A DNA stretch of 40,008 bases from Syntrophaceae bacterium UBA1163. Lineage in GTDB: Bacteria; Desulfobacterota; BSN033; UBA1163. This document shows, one piece after another, positions 17,681-26,625 of the stretch. The number at the start of each line of letters is the position of its first letter. The stretch's first letter is position 1. Location of the stretch: the NCBI GenBank assembly GCA_002311635.1, contig DBZJ01000221.1, positions 1 through 40,008 of the forward strand, given 5' to 3'. The position numbers and the translations under genes are program-made. The notes beneath the pieces are model-generated. The model had not been told where the DNA came from and made no database searches. It saw only the letters and a list, made by a program, of their open reading frames with translations.

Positions 17681-19210
17681 TTGAAAACACAGGTCAAGAT
17701 ATTTGATACGACGTTACGCGACGGGGAACAATCCCCAGGGGCGACGATGAATGTGGCGGAAAAGGTGAGGATTGCCCAGCAGTTGGAAAAATTGGGAGTT
17801 GACATCATCGAGGCGGGTTTTCCCATTTCATCACAAGGAGACTTCGATGCGGTCAAGGCGATTTCGAGAGCGATCACGCGTTCGCAGGTAGCGGCTCTGG
17901 CCAGGGCAAATCCCCAGGACATTGATCGGGCCTGGGAGGCGGTCAAGGGAGCTAAATTTCCCCTCCTTCATACATTTATCTCCACCTCTGACATCCATCT
18001 CAAGCACCAGTTGAAGATGACCAAGGAAGAGGTTATTCGGGCGGCTGCCCAATCCGTGGCGAGAGCAAAACGATTTACGCCGAATATCGAATTCTCAGCG
18101 ATGGATGCGACCCGGAGTGATGTGAAGTTTCTCGCGGCGGTGATCGAAGCGGCCATCCGAGCCGGGGCCGTCACGATCAATATTCCTGATACGGTAGGCT
18201 ATGCGATTCCCTCCGAGTTTGGAAATTTGATTCGAACCCTCCGGCAAACGGTAAAAGGGATAGAAAAGGTCACGCTAAGCGTCCATTGCCACAATGATCT
18301 TGGCCTGGCCGTTGCCAATTCCCTCGCTGCGGTCCAGAACGGGGTAAGACAGGTGGAGTGCACAATCAACGGGATCGGGGAGAGGGCGGGAAATACCTCT
18401 CTCGAAGAAGTGGTGATGGCTATCCGAACCCGAAAAGATCTGTTCCCGTTCTACACACAGATCATTCCCAAGCATATCATTGTCACCAGCCGTTTGGTTT
18501 CAAAAATCACCGGTATGGTTGTTCAACCCAACAAGGCCGTCGTCGGTTCAAATGCCTTCGCCCACGAGTCCGGGATTCATCAGGATGGTGTCCTCAAGAA
18601 GAAACAGACGTATGAGATCATGACGCCCGAATCCGTCGGAATCCCTAAATCCTCTCTCGTCCTTGGCAAACTCTCCGGGCGTCACGCTTTCAAAGATCGG
18701 TTGAAGAATTTAGGGCTTCGGCTTTCAGAGAAGGATTTTCAACTCGCCTTCACCCGATTCAAGGAGCTGGCAGATAAGAAGCGTGAAATTTATGATGAGG
18801 ATCTGGAGTCGATCGTCGTGGAAGAGATCCTCCGGATGCCCCACCGTTTCAAGCTGGTTTATCTCAATGTCATTGCCGGAAACATCACTATTCCGACGGC
18901 CACGGTCAAGATGGAGGTAGATGGAAAGCTGATCCAGGAAGCGGGATTTGGCGATGGGCCGGTGGATGCCACCTTCAAGACGATCAAGAAAATCACCCGC
19001 ACGAAGTCAAAGCTGCTTCAGTTCAGCATCAACGCCATCACCGGCGGGACAGAGGCCCAGGGAGAGGTGACCGTGAGGCTGAAAGAGAAAGGTCAAACCG
19101 TGATGGGCCAGGGTGCGGATACCGACGTGATCGTGGCCAGCGCCAAGGCCTATATCAATGCCCTGAATAAAATTGAATTCAAGAAGCAGAAGCTGGTAGG
19201 ACTGTTTTAA
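17681..19210 (+). CDS. leuA: 2-isopropylmalate synthase
   Basis: Committed step of leucine synthesis: condenses 2-oxoisovalerate with acetyl-CoA. The 509 residues have the bacterial LeuA layout: a TIM barrel starting [18 protein letters not shown] (R13/D14), metal ligands in [30 protein letters not shown], a linker ([20 protein letters not shown]), and a C-terminal regulatory domain (about 385-500) that normally binds leucine. So feedback inhibition is expected. The start is TTG, 4 bases after a strong GGGGAGGAG. Its stop overlaps the leuC ATG by one base. No leader peptide or T-box is seen upstream. Confidence 0.95.
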   Translation: MKTQVKIFDTTLRDGEQSPGATMNVAEKVRIAQQLEKLGVDIIEAGFPISSQGDFDAVKAISRAITRSQVAALARANPQDIDRAWEAVKGAKFPLLHTFISTSDIHLKHQLKMTKEEVIRAAAQSVARAKRFTPNIEFSAMDATRSDVKFLAAVIEAAIRAGAVTINIPDTVGYAIPSEFGNLIRTLRQTVKGIEKVTLSVHCHNDLGLAVANSLAAVQNGVRQVECTINGIGERAGNTSLEEVVMAIRTRKDLFPFYTQIIPKHIIVTSRLVSKITGMVVQPNKAVVGSNAFAHESGIHQDGVLKKKQTYEIMTPESVGIPKSSLVLGKLSGRHAFKDRLKNLGLRLSEKDFQLAFTRFKELADKKREIYDEDLESIVVEEILRMPHRFKLVYLNVIAGNITIPTATVKMEVDGKLIQEAGFGDGPVDATFKTIKKITRTKSKLLQFSINAITGGTEAQGEVTVRLKEKGQTVMGQGADTDVIVASAKAYINALNKIEFKKQKLVGLF

Positions 19211-20523
19211 TGGCCAAAACTCATCCAATGACGATTACAGAAAAGATACTGGCCTCCCACGCCAGGGAGAAAGAGGTCTTTCCCGGCGATCTGGTTGATG
19301 CGCGAGTCGATTTGGCCCTCGGCAATGATATCACCGCGCCGCTTGCGATCCAGGCCTTTGAGAAGATGGGCGCCAAAAAAGTGTTTCATCGGGATCGTGT
19401 CGTCCTGGTCCCCGATCACTTTGCCCCTGCCAAGGACATTCTCTCTGCCCAACAATGTAAAGTCCTTAGGAATTTTGCAAAGGCCCATCGCCTCACCCAC
19501 TATTTTGAAATCGGAGAGATGGGGATCGAGCATGCCCTTCTCCCCGAAAAAGGACTGGTTCTGCCGGGAGATGTTGTGATCGGGGCGGACAGCCACACCT
19601 GTACCTATGGTGCGCTCGGGGCCTTTTCAACCGGAGTGGGCAGCACAGACCTTGCCGCTGTCATGGCGACGGGGAGACTCTGGTTTAAGGTTCCGGAGAG
19701 CATCAAGTTCATCTTTTATGGAAAGCTGAACCCCTGGGTTTCCGGAAAGGATCTCATCCTTTTCACGATCGGACAAATCGGTGTCGACGGAGCCCTCTAT
19801 CAGGCAATGGAATTCACCGGAGAGACGATAAGAACACTACCTATGGAAGGCCGTTTCACCGTGGCCAATATGGCGATTGAGGCCGGAGGAAAGAGCGGTA
19901 TTTTTGATCCCGATCAAATTACCCTCCGATACGTCAAAAAGAGGGCAACGAGGCATTATAAGCTCTACCATAGTGATGCTGATGCCAGATACAGAGAGGT
20001 GTACGAGTACGATGCCTCGAAGATCAACCCGCAGGTATCGCTTCCACATATTCCTTCCAATGCCAGAGATGTGAGGGAGGTTGGGAAGATCGAAATCGAT
20101 CAAGTGGTCATCGGCTCCTGCACCAATGGCCGTCTTGAAGACCTCCGTGTGGCAGCCAAGATTTTAAAAGGGAAAAAGATTGCCCCTTCGCTGAGGCTGA
20201 TCGTCATTCCGGCCACTCAGGAAATCTACCGCCAGGCATTAAAGGAAGGACTCTTTGATATATTTCTTTCGTCAGGCGCTGTGATCAGCCCTCCCACGTG
20301 TGGCCCTTGTCTTGGGGGCTATATGGGTGTCTTGGCAGAAGGGGAGAGGTCATTGGCCACCACGAACCGCAATTTTCGCGGAAGGATGGGCCACGTTCAG
20401 AGTGAGGTCTATCTCGCAAGCCCTGCGGTGGCAGCGGCGAGCGCTATCAAGGGAAGAATCTGCCATCCGGAAGAAGTGGTTAAGAAAGGATTTAAGGGGT
20501 CCAGGGTTCGAGGGGTCAAGTGA
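19210..20523 (+). CDS. leuC: 3-isopropylmalate dehydratase large subunit
   Basis: Iron-sulfur isomerase subunit converting 2- to 3-isopropylmalate together with LeuD. The three [4Fe-4S] cysteines are C304 (GSCTNGR), C364 and C367 (PTCGPCLGG). [12 protein letters not shown] is the substrate-region motif. The roughly 420-residue core is the shorter, archaeal/homoaconitase-like LeuC type. The last dozen residues (about [10 protein letters not shown]) come from a GGGTTCGAGGGG-type repeat that runs through the stop codon, so they are probably not native. The ATG overlaps the leuA stop by one base. Confidence 0.95.
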   Translation: MAKTHPMTITEKILASHAREKEVFPGDLVDARVDLALGNDITAPLAIQAFEKMGAKKVFHRDRVVLVPDHFAPAKDILSAQQCKVLRNFAKAHRLTHYFEIGEMGIEHALLPEKGLVLPGDVVIGADSHTCTYGALGAFSTGVGSTDLAAVMATGRLWFKVPESIKFIFYGKLNPWVSGKDLILFTIGQIGVDGALYQAMEFTGETIRTLPMEGRFTVANMAIEAGGKSGIFDPDQITLRYVKKRATRHYKLYHSDADARYREVYEYDASKINPQVSLPHIPSNARDVREVGKIEIDQVVIGSCTNGRLEDLRVAAKILKGKKIAPSLRLIVIPATQEIYRQALKEGLFDIFLSSGAVISPPTCGPCLGGYMGVLAEGERSLATTNRNFRGRMGHVQSEVYLASPAVAAASAIKGRICHPEEVVKKGFKGSRVRGVK

Positions 20524-20576
20524 GACCTCAAGAATTAACCAGGACCCTTGAACCCTCGAATCCTTGTACCCTTCTT
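20486..20576. repeat. GGGTTCAAGG-type dyad element overlapping the leuC 3' end
   Basis: Starts inside the last codons of leuC (AAGGATTTAAGGGG) and ends just before leuD. GGGTTCGAGGG (20504-20514) pairs with CCCTCGAATCC (20553-20563), with one G-T pair. The words AAGGATT, GGGTTC and GGGGTC recur on both arms. This is a second sequence class beside the AT-rich dyads. Confidence 0.55.
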
Positions 20577-20588
20577 TAAGGGAAAATA

Positions 20589-21095
20589 ATGAAACTCGAA
20601 GGAAGAGTCTGGAAATTTGGGTCGGATGTGGATACGGATGCGATCATTCCCGCCCGTTACCTCAATCAGACCGATGCGGGGGAACTGGCCAAGCATGCGA
20701 TGGAGGATGAACGGCCTGAGTTTGTTCGGGAAGTGAAGAAGGGGGACATTCTCGTGGCCGAAAGGAATTTCGGCTGCGGTTCATCCCGAGAGCACGCTCC
20801 GCTTGCCTTGAAGGCAGCCGGAATCTCTTGCATCATCGCAGAGAGCTTCGCTCGCATCTTCTACCGAAATGGATTTAATCAAGGACTCCCTCTCCTCGAA
20901 TCTTCAGAGGCGTCAAAGGAGATACAAGATGGGGACCAGGTTCAAATCGATCTGTCGACGGGGGAGATTTTCGACCTGACGCAGCAGAGGAAATTTCTTG
21001 CAAAACCCATCCCCCCTTTTATGCAGGAATTGATTGAGGATGGCGGATTAATCCCGCATCTTCAAAAAAAAGAGCTAAAAGGAAAAACGTTCTAA
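20589..21095 (+). CDS. leuD: 3-isopropylmalate dehydratase small subunit
   Basis: Swivelling-domain partner of LeuC in leucine biosynthesis. The 168 residues match the short LeuD type that goes with the short LeuC. Motifs: [15 protein letters not shown] near the N-terminus, then [22 protein letters not shown] and [20 protein letters not shown]. The start ATG follows an A-rich GGGAAAATA. leuB, often the next gene, is absent; asd follows after a 173-base gap. Confidence 0.95.
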   Translation: MKLEGRVWKFGSDVDTDAIIPARYLNQTDAGELAKHAMEDERPEFVREVKKGDILVAERNFGCGSSREHAPLALKAAGISCIIAESFARIFYRNGFNQGLPLLESSEASKEIQDGDQVQIDLSTGEIFDLTQQRKFLAKPIPPFMQELIEDGGLIPHLQKKELKGKTF

Positions 21096-21138
21096 AGCTC
21101 TCACTCCGAAGCAGAAACCCATTGCCAGGCTTTATAAG

Positions 21139-21225
21139 AAACCAAGCCAGTTCCCCCTTGCTAAGGGGAAGGGGTATCCCGAATGCCAGAATTGCGATAT
21201 TGGGATTTTGCATTCTCATCTGTGG
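21139..21225. repeat. Small hairpins between leuD and asd
   Basis: The 173-base gap (21096-21268) holds no gene. A CCCCTT/AAGGGG hairpin (about 21144-21158) is followed by GAATGC (21181-21186) facing GCATTC (about 21210-21215). The wording recalls the other intergenic dyads. No promoter or terminator is clear. Confidence 0.4.
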
Positions 21226-21268
21226 CGATTCTAAATGGAATGTTGTAATAGTAAAAATGGAGGTTTGA

Positions 21269-22291
21269 ATGAAGAAACAGAAATACAATGTGGCTGTCGT
21301 AGGGGCCACTGGTGCGGTGGGAAATGAAATGGTCGCTATTCTCGAGGAGAGAAACTTCCCGGTGGATAAGCTGAAACTTCTCGCCTCCACACGGGGCGCG
21401 GGCAAGAAGATGGAGTTTAAAGGAAAGTCCTATACCGTGGAGGTGCTCGACGAAAACTCCTTTGCTGGAATCGATATCGGCCTCTTTTCTGCAGGAGGCT
21501 CGGTGAGCGAAAAGTTTGCCCCTATCGCCGGAAAAGCGGGCTGTGTGGTGATCGACAATACCAGCGCCTTCCGGATGGACCCGGAGGTCCCGCTTGTGGT
21601 TCCAGAGGTAAATGCTCATGCGATTGCCCAATATCCAAAAAAGAATATTATCGCCAACCCCAACTGCTCGACCATTCAGATGGTGGTCGCGCTGAAACCC
21701 ATCCATGATGTCGCCCGAATCAAGAGGGTGGTGGTTTCCACCTACCAAGCCGTCTCCGGAACGGGAAAGAGGGCGATCAAAGAATTAGAAACCCAGGTCC
21801 TGGCTATCTACAATCAGCAGGAGGTCAAGAAAGAAGTATACCCGCACCAAATTGCTTTCAACTGTCTTCCTCACATTGACGTTTTCTTCGATAATGGTTA
21901 CACGAAAGAGGAGTTGAAGATGGTCAATGAGACGAAGAAGATCATGGAGGACGATTCGATCGGAGTAACCGCCACGACCGTAAGGGTCCCTGTCTTCTAT
22001 GGTCATTCGGAATCCGTCAATATCGAGACGGAAAAGAAGTTGAAACCAGAGGAAGTAAGAAAGATTTTGTCGAAAGCTCCCGGGGTAGTGGTTGTAGACG
22101 ATCCCAAGAAGTTTGAATATCCTCTGGCCATCCATGCGGCAGGCAAGGACGAAACCTTTGTCGGAAGGATTCGCGAGGATGAATCCATCCCCAACGGCAT
22201 CAATATGTGGATCGTTGCGGACAATATCCGGAAGGGTGCCGCGCTCAATGCCGTCCAGATCGCTGAGATTCTGATTCAGAAATACATTTAA
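21269..22291 (+). CDS. asd: Aspartate-semialdehyde dehydrogenase
   Basis: Reduces aspartyl phosphate to aspartate semialdehyde, the branch point to lysine/diaminopimelate, threonine and methionine. The 340 residues are typical. The N-terminal nucleotide-binding motif is VAVVGATGAVGNEM, the catalytic cysteine is C133 in NPNCSTIQMVV, and VSTYQAVSGTGKRAI and RVPVFYGHSE are family signatures. GGAGG sits 5 bases before the ATG. In many bacteria asd follows leuB; here it follows leuD directly. Confidence 0.96.
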   Translation: MKKQKYNVAVVGATGAVGNEMVAILEERNFPVDKLKLLASTRGAGKKMEFKGKSYTVEVLDENSFAGIDIGLFSAGGSVSEKFAPIAGKAGCVVIDNTSAFRMDPEVPLVVPEVNAHAIAQYPKKNIIANPNCSTIQMVVALKPIHDVARIKRVVVSTYQAVSGTGKRAIKELETQVLAIYNQQEVKKEVYPHQIAFNCLPHIDVFFDNGYTKEELKMVNETKKIMEDDSIGVTATTVRVPVFYGHSESVNIETEKKLKPEEVRKILSKAPGVVVVDDPKKFEYPLAIHAAGKDETFVGRIREDESIPNGINMWIVADNIRKGAALNAVQIAEILIQKYI

Positions 22292-22342
22292 TATATGTAG
22301 CGTCGCCATTCCTGCCTACTTCTTACCTAAGGAGGTAACACT

Positions 22343-23527
22343 ATGAAGAATATCGTTTCTTTGCTATCCGTTTTGACACTGATTTTCGTCGTATGGACTT
22401 CTCCTGCTCACGTGGCTGAGAAACCTTACAAGATTGGGGTCAACCTTGAGTTCACCGGGCCCTGGGCAGAGGTGACAAAAACCGTGAAAAACGCCATGGT
22501 GTTGGAAGTGGAAAGAATAAATAAGATGGGCGGCATCGACGGACACCTTCTGGAGCTTCTCTTCGAGGATAATGGCTTTGATCCCGGGAGAGCTGCGGCC
22601 AATATGACCAAGTTCACCGCCGATAAAGAAATTATCGCCATCGTAGGTCCTTTTGAAGACAATTTGCAGGCAACGACCAGGGCCATTGCCGAAAGGGAGA
22701 AGATCACCAATATGATCATCTGCCCCTCCAATCCAATGGTTCGAAGCTTAAAGCAAAAATGGGCCTTCAACATCGCCCAGAGCGACATCATTGTCTCCCA
22801 GAAGCTGGTGGACCTTTCTTTGGCCAGAAAATATAAAAAGGTTCTTGTTTTCCATGGCGCATGGCCTCTGGCTCAGAGCCTGGCCAACTACTATAAGGCC
22901 TTTGGGGAAGAAAAAGGGATGAAAGTCATCATCTCTCAGGAGACTCATAAACCAACCGACATCGACATGACTCCCCAGATCATCAAGCTCAAGCCCATCA
23001 TCGAAAAAGAAAAAGTGGATGCCTTTTATGCCTGTACCGGCGGCCCGCCAGGCCCGATCATTTGCAAAAATTTACGGACCCAGGGAATTAAGATTCCGAT
23101 CCTTGGGACGCATGCCTTTGGGTTCGGTTTTATCATCGCCCTGGGTGGAGAAGCGATGGAGGGCGTCGAATTCCCTGCTGCAAAACCTGTGGTTTTTGAT
23201 CAGCTCGATGAGAATGATCCTGTTCGACCCGTCAACATCGATTTTGATAAGCGTTTTAGGGATCGTTACGGAGTGGGAGCGGACCAACTCGCTGGCTATG
23301 GCCATGATACAATAGGCCTAATCTATGACGCCCTGAAGCGATGCCAAGGCAAGGTCACGCGGGCCACTTTCAGGGAGGCTCTAGAGAATACCAAGGGACT
23401 GAAGAGTTGTCATGGAATTTATAATTACAGCCCCACCGACCATGATGGCCTAAGCAAGACGGATATGGTATTCGTTCGGATTGAAGGAGGTAAGTTCAAG
23501 AGATTCAAACTTCCCGGATTTGAATAA
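22343..23527 (+). CDS. livJ: Branched-chain amino acid-type ABC transporter substrate-binding protein
   Basis: Periplasmic binding protein of the LivJ/Leu-Ile-Val family; captures the substrate and delivers it to LivHM. The 394 residues include a signal peptide (about 1-25, LLSVLTLIFVVWTSPAHVA). The mature protein starts EKPYKIGVNLEFTGPWAEV and has the receptor-type two-lobe fold (NRMGGIDG-like NKMGGIDGHLLELLFEDNG, IVGPFEDNLQATTRAIAE). Family members also bind aromatic acids, urea or short amides, so the ligand is uncertain. A very strong AAGGAGG precedes the ATG, and an intrinsic terminator follows the gene, both fitting high expression of the binding protein. Confidence 0.88.
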   Translation: MKNIVSLLSVLTLIFVVWTSPAHVAEKPYKIGVNLEFTGPWAEVTKTVKNAMVLEVERINKMGGIDGHLLELLFEDNGFDPGRAAANMTKFTADKEIIAIVGPFEDNLQATTRAIAEREKITNMIICPSNPMVRSLKQKWAFNIAQSDIIVSQKLVDLSLARKYKKVLVFHGAWPLAQSLANYYKAFGEEKGMKVIISQETHKPTDIDMTPQIIKLKPIIEKEKVDAFYACTGGPPGPIICKNLRTQGIKIPILGTHAFGFGFIIALGGEAMEGVEFPAAKPVVFDQLDENDPVRPVNIDFDKRFRDRYGVGADQLAGYGHDTIGLIYDALKRCQGKVTRATFREALENTKGLKSCHGIYNYSPTDHDGLSKTDMVFVRIEGGKFKRFKLPGFE

Positions 23528-23561
23528 CGGTTGAAGAAAAGATAACTTATATGGTAAATGA

Positions 23562-23596
23562 GGGGTGAGTCGATGAAATTGGCTCACCCCTTTTTT
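23562..23596 (+). terminator. Intrinsic terminator/attenuator after livJ
   Basis: GGGGTGAGTC (23562-23571) pairs with GGCTCACCCC (23581-23590), a 10-bp stem with one G-T pair and a 9-base loop, followed at once by six T. It sits between livJ and livH, so partial termination would give more binding protein than membrane components. Confidence 0.85.
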
Positions 23597-23612
23597 GTGA
23601 CTGTGTAACCTT

Positions 23613-24503
23613 ATGGACCTTTGGGCGTATATTCCTCAACTCCTTTCGTCAGGTATTACGATGGGGGCCATCTATGCCCTGGTGGCCTTAGGATTCGTAA
23701 CCATCTCCAGGGCTTCCCAGATCATCAATTTTGCCCAAGGGGAGTTTGTCATGTTAGGAGGAGTCGCCACCTTCTTCCTCCTGAACGGCGTTAGACTCCC
23801 CTACCCCTTAGCCGCTCTGATCGCCGTCATGATTGTTGTACTGGTCGGCTTCGCGATGTATCTCTCAGTCCTCTATCCGTTGCGAAAGGCTTCCATCCTC
23901 ATCCTCATCATGGCCACGTTAGGGATTTCCATCTTCCTCAGCAGCACAAGCGGCCTTATTTTTGGAACGCTGCCCAAAGCTCTTCCTCCTTTCACCGATG
24001 AACAACCTCTGATGTTTTGGGGAATCTCCATGCTTCCCCAAAGCGTGTGGGTCTTGGTATCCACCCTTGTCTTACTGACCTTTCTCTATCTTCTGTCACA
24101 TCGAACCTTATTGGGAAAGGCCATGGAGGCAAGTTCAACGGACCCTTTGGGGGCCGATCTCCTGGGAATATCAAGGAGCCTCATGGTCTTCTTAGCTTTC
24201 GGAGTGAGCGCGGGAGTCGGTGCCTTTGCCGGAATCCTGATCACCCCCATCTTCTTCACCAGCTATAATTCCGGCACACTCTTAGGTCTAAAGGGTTTCA
24301 TCGCCGCCGTCCTGGGGGGCTGGGGGAAGAATAGCGGCGCTATTCTTGGGGGCTTTGTCCTTGGAATCGTGGAATCCTTAAGCCTGGCTTTTATCCCTTC
24401 GGGATATAAGGACGCGGTCGCTTTCGTAATTTTATTACTGATTCTATATTTCCGGCCGAAAGGAATTTTGGGGTCACCCTTTATCGATAGCCGGCGATGG
24501 TAG
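23613..24503 (+). CDS. livH: Branched-chain amino acid ABC transporter permease LivH
   Basis: One of the two membrane subunits of the importer. The 296 residues contain about eight hydrophobic helices. The family signature GAIYALVALGFVTISRASQIINFAQGE appears near the N-terminus, and RPKGILG near the C-terminus. ATG 23613 lies 17 bases after the livJ terminator's T-tract; the ribosome site is weak. It is followed by a GC-rich hairpin and livM. Confidence 0.92.
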   Translation: MDLWAYIPQLLSSGITMGAIYALVALGFVTISRASQIINFAQGEFVMLGGVATFFLLNGVRLPYPLAALIAVMIVVLVGFAMYLSVLYPLRKASILILIMATLGISIFLSSTSGLIFGTLPKALPPFTDEQPLMFWGISMLPQSVWVLVSTLVLLTFLYLLSHRTLLGKAMEASSTDPLGADLLGISRSLMVFLAFGVSAGVGAFAGILITPIFFTSYNSGTLLGLKGFIAAVLGGWGKNSGAILGGFVLGIVESLSLAFIPSGYKDAVAFVILLLILYFRPKGILGSPFIDSRRW

Positions 24504-24545
24504 CCCCCTCCCTCTCCCCACAGGGAAGAGGGGGAGGGTGAGGGG
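24504..24545. repeat. CCCTC/GAGGG hairpin between livH and livM
   Basis: CCCCCTCCCTCTCCCC (24504-24519) faces GGGAAGAGGGGGAGGG (24523-24538), then TGAGGGG. It shares the 15-base word GGGGAGGGTGAGGGG with the hairpin before mtaB (33971-34019). It starts directly after the livH stop. A short AT-rich dyad (AATCC/GGATT, about 24557-24572) follows. Confidence 0.65.
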
Positions 24546-24610
24546 CAGTCATTCGAAATCCGAATTTGGATTTGGAAATTGGAATTTCAAGCGTGAGCGG
24601 TCAGGAGAAT

Positions 24611-25699
24611 ATGTCTTCTCAACCAGCAAAGGGGGCGCAAAAGGAGTTCAGAAAACGGGACCTTTTTTATCTGGTGCCCCTGTGGGTGCTTTCGCTCATC
24701 GCACCCGATCCCTACCTCTATCACAAGAAGGAATTTAAAAGGAAAGATCTCTATTATCTGGGTGCAATAGGCTTGGCCCCATTGACCTGGTCTGATCCGC
24801 ATTTTCATCATGTTATGGTGTTAGCGGGAATCTATGCCATCTTGGCCTTGGGATTAAGCCTCTTCATGGGCTATGCAGGGCAGATCTCTTTGGGGCACGC
24901 TGCTTTCTTTGGAATCGGAGCTTATACCACAGCCATTCTCACGACTCGTCATGGCTTTTCGCCCTTTGTCGCCCTTTGGGCATCGGTTCTTTCCGCGTCT
25001 GCGGTCGCCTATCTCATCGGGAGGCCTATCCTCAAATTGAAAGGATACTTCTTGGCTTTGGCCACGCTGGGATTCGGAGAAATTTTTTTGGTCATGGTGA
25101 GAGAGTCTACCGATCTCACCGGCGGAGTCATCGGGATTTTCGGCATCCCATGGTTTTCTGTGGCGGGGTTCTCCTTCGATACCTACCTCAAGCAGTATTA
25201 TCTTATCTGGGGGGTGGTCGCCGGTTTATTCATTTTCTCAAAAAATCTGGTGCGCTCTAAACTGGGCCGGGCCCTCTTGGCCGTGGCGGCCAGTGAGGAC
25301 GCCGCCTCAAGTGTGGGCATTAATGTTCCACGAATAAAGCTGGAGATTTTTGTCTTAGGCGCTGCCTTTGCTGGATTGGCCGGGAGTCTCTTTGCCTGCA
25401 TCATGTCAACAGCCAATCCGGAAACCTTTGGCCTTGGGGTTACTGTTCCGATCGTGATGATGGTGATTCTGGGAGGAATGGGGACTATCTACGGTCCCGT
25501 TGCAGGAGCCATTCTTCTCACCTGGCTGATGGATATTCTGAGCAGATACCAGGAGTACAGTCTCCCAATATACAGTATCATCCTGATTCTTTTACTCATC
25601 TTTTTCCCGGATGGGATTGGAACCCGCTTGAATGTCAGGATCCTTTACCTGATCGGCTATTGGGCGAAAAAGAGGAAGAGAGACGAGGGAAAGCTCTAA
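24611..25699 (+). CDS. livM: Branched-chain amino acid ABC transporter permease LivM
   Basis: Second membrane subunit of the Liv importer. I start at ATG 24611 (362 residues; AGGAG lies 3 bases upstream). The open frame extends back to a TTG at 24566, but that part is repeat DNA. The family core begins about residue 70 (VLAGIYAILALGLSLFMGYAGQISLGHAAFFGIGAY), with GLIGRP-like LIGRPILKLKGYFLALATLGFGEI and a C-terminal IFFPDGIG. Residues 12-40 and 41-69 are a tandem duplication (EFRKRDLFYLVPLW.. and EFKRKDLYYLGAIGL..), which may add an extra N-terminal helix. It overlaps livG by one base. Confidence 0.91.
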   Translation: MSSQPAKGAQKEFRKRDLFYLVPLWVLSLIAPDPYLYHKKEFKRKDLYYLGAIGLAPLTWSDPHFHHVMVLAGIYAILALGLSLFMGYAGQISLGHAAFFGIGAYTTAILTTRHGFSPFVALWASVLSASAVAYLIGRPILKLKGYFLALATLGFGEIFLVMVRESTDLTGGVIGIFGIPWFSVAGFSFDTYLKQYYLIWGVVAGLFIFSKNLVRSKLGRALLAVAASEDAASSVGINVPRIKLEIFVLGAAFAGLAGSLFACIMSTANPETFGLGVTVPIVMMVILGGMGTIYGPVAGAILLTWLMDILSRYQEYSLPIYSIILILLLIFFPDGIGTRLNVRILYLIGYWAKKRKRDEGKL

Positions 25700-26469
25700 T
25701 GTCACTGCTCTCAATAGAACAGCTCACAAAGGAATATGATGGAATAAGAGCTCTCGACCGGGTTTCGCTGAAAGTGGAGGGGGGAAGCATCAAGGGACTG
25801 ATCGGTCCCAACGGAGCCGGAAAGAGCACCCTCTTCCATCTGATCAGCGGCGTGGAGAAACCTGACTCGGGGAAAATCCTCTTCAAGAAACGAGATATTA
25901 CCAACATGGAATCCCACGAGAGATCCGCCCTTGGAATAGGTAGAACCTTTCAGACAGTGCAGGTTTGGGGAAACATGACCGTGGTGGAGAATGTCATGGC
26001 CGGGATGCATCGAAGGTTAAAAGGGAGTTTGTTCTCCTACGGGCTTTGGCTCCCCTGGATCAGAACGTCGGAAAAAGAAGCCTTGAAGGAGGCCAAGGAA
26101 ATCCTGAATTCCCTGGGGCTCCTTGGCAAATGGGAATCCACGGCTTCCCAACTCCCCTACGGCAAACAAAAACTCCTGGAGTTAGGCAGAGCCCTTGCCA
26201 TGAAGCCGCAGCTCCTCCTTCTGGATGAACCGGCATCCGGACTGACGCTGAGCGAAATCGAGCAGCTTTCAGAACGGATTTCGGAGATGAGGCAAAAGGG
26301 AGTCACGGTCTTCATTGTGGAACATCACATGGGCATGGTGATGGAGGTCGCCGATGAGATCGCTGTCCTCCATAATGGCGAGTTGATTGCCGAAGGGAAA
26401 CCGGAAAATGTGAGAAGGAACTCAGTGGTGATGGAGGCCTATTTAACTCGCGGCTCTGCCGGGAAGTGA
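25699..26469 (+). CDS. livG: Branched-chain amino acid ABC transporter ATP-binding protein LivG
   Basis: One of the two ATPases of the Liv importer. The start is ATG 25699, overlapping the livM stop (TAATG); 256 residues. Walker A is GPNGAGKSTLFHLISG, and the Q-loop segment GRTFQTVQVWGNMTVVENVM is typical of LivG. The signature position reads LPYGKQKLLELGRAL, the LivG-type variant of LSGGQ. Walker B is LLLLDEPASGL, and VEHHMGMVMEVADEIAVLHNGE is the LivG-type H-loop. An earlier in-frame start at 25660 lies inside livM and is unlikely. Confidence 0.93.
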   Translation: MSLLSIEQLTKEYDGIRALDRVSLKVEGGSIKGLIGPNGAGKSTLFHLISGVEKPDSGKILFKKRDITNMESHERSALGIGRTFQTVQVWGNMTVVENVMAGMHRRLKGSLFSYGLWLPWIRTSEKEALKEAKEILNSLGLLGKWESTASQLPYGKQKLLELGRALAMKPQLLLLDEPASGLTLSEIEQLSERISEMRQKGVTVFIVEHHMGMVMEVADEIAVLHNGELIAEGKPENVRRNSVVMEAYLTRGSAGK

Positions 26470-26476
26470 GAGCGGT

Positions 26477-26609
26477 CCAAGTCAAAAATTTCAAATGTCA
26501 AAATTCAAATGTCAAACGAATGTCAAACGAATGTCAAATTTCAAATTCGAGATTTGAAATATTTGGGTTTTGAATTTCATTTGAACTTGGAGCTTTGACA
26601 TTTGACATT
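26477..26609. repeat. AT-rich dyad with 11-base tandem between livG and livF
   Basis: The 156-base gap holds a long imperfect inverted repeat. A perfect inner hairpin is ATTTCAAAT (26538-26546) with ATTTGAAAT (26552-26560). Outside it, AATGTCAAACG occurs twice in tandem plus a partial third copy (26508-26538), facing TTTGACATTTGACATT (26594-26609). It is part of the same AT-rich family and runs up to the livF start region. Confidence 0.65.
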
Positions 26610-26625
26610 GTCTGATTATAAGCCC

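Noticed and set aside
26508..26538. Tandem AATGTCAAACG units as a possible CRISPR
   Set aside because: Units are only 11 bases, adjacent with no spacers, and form one arm of a dyad; no cas genes nearby.
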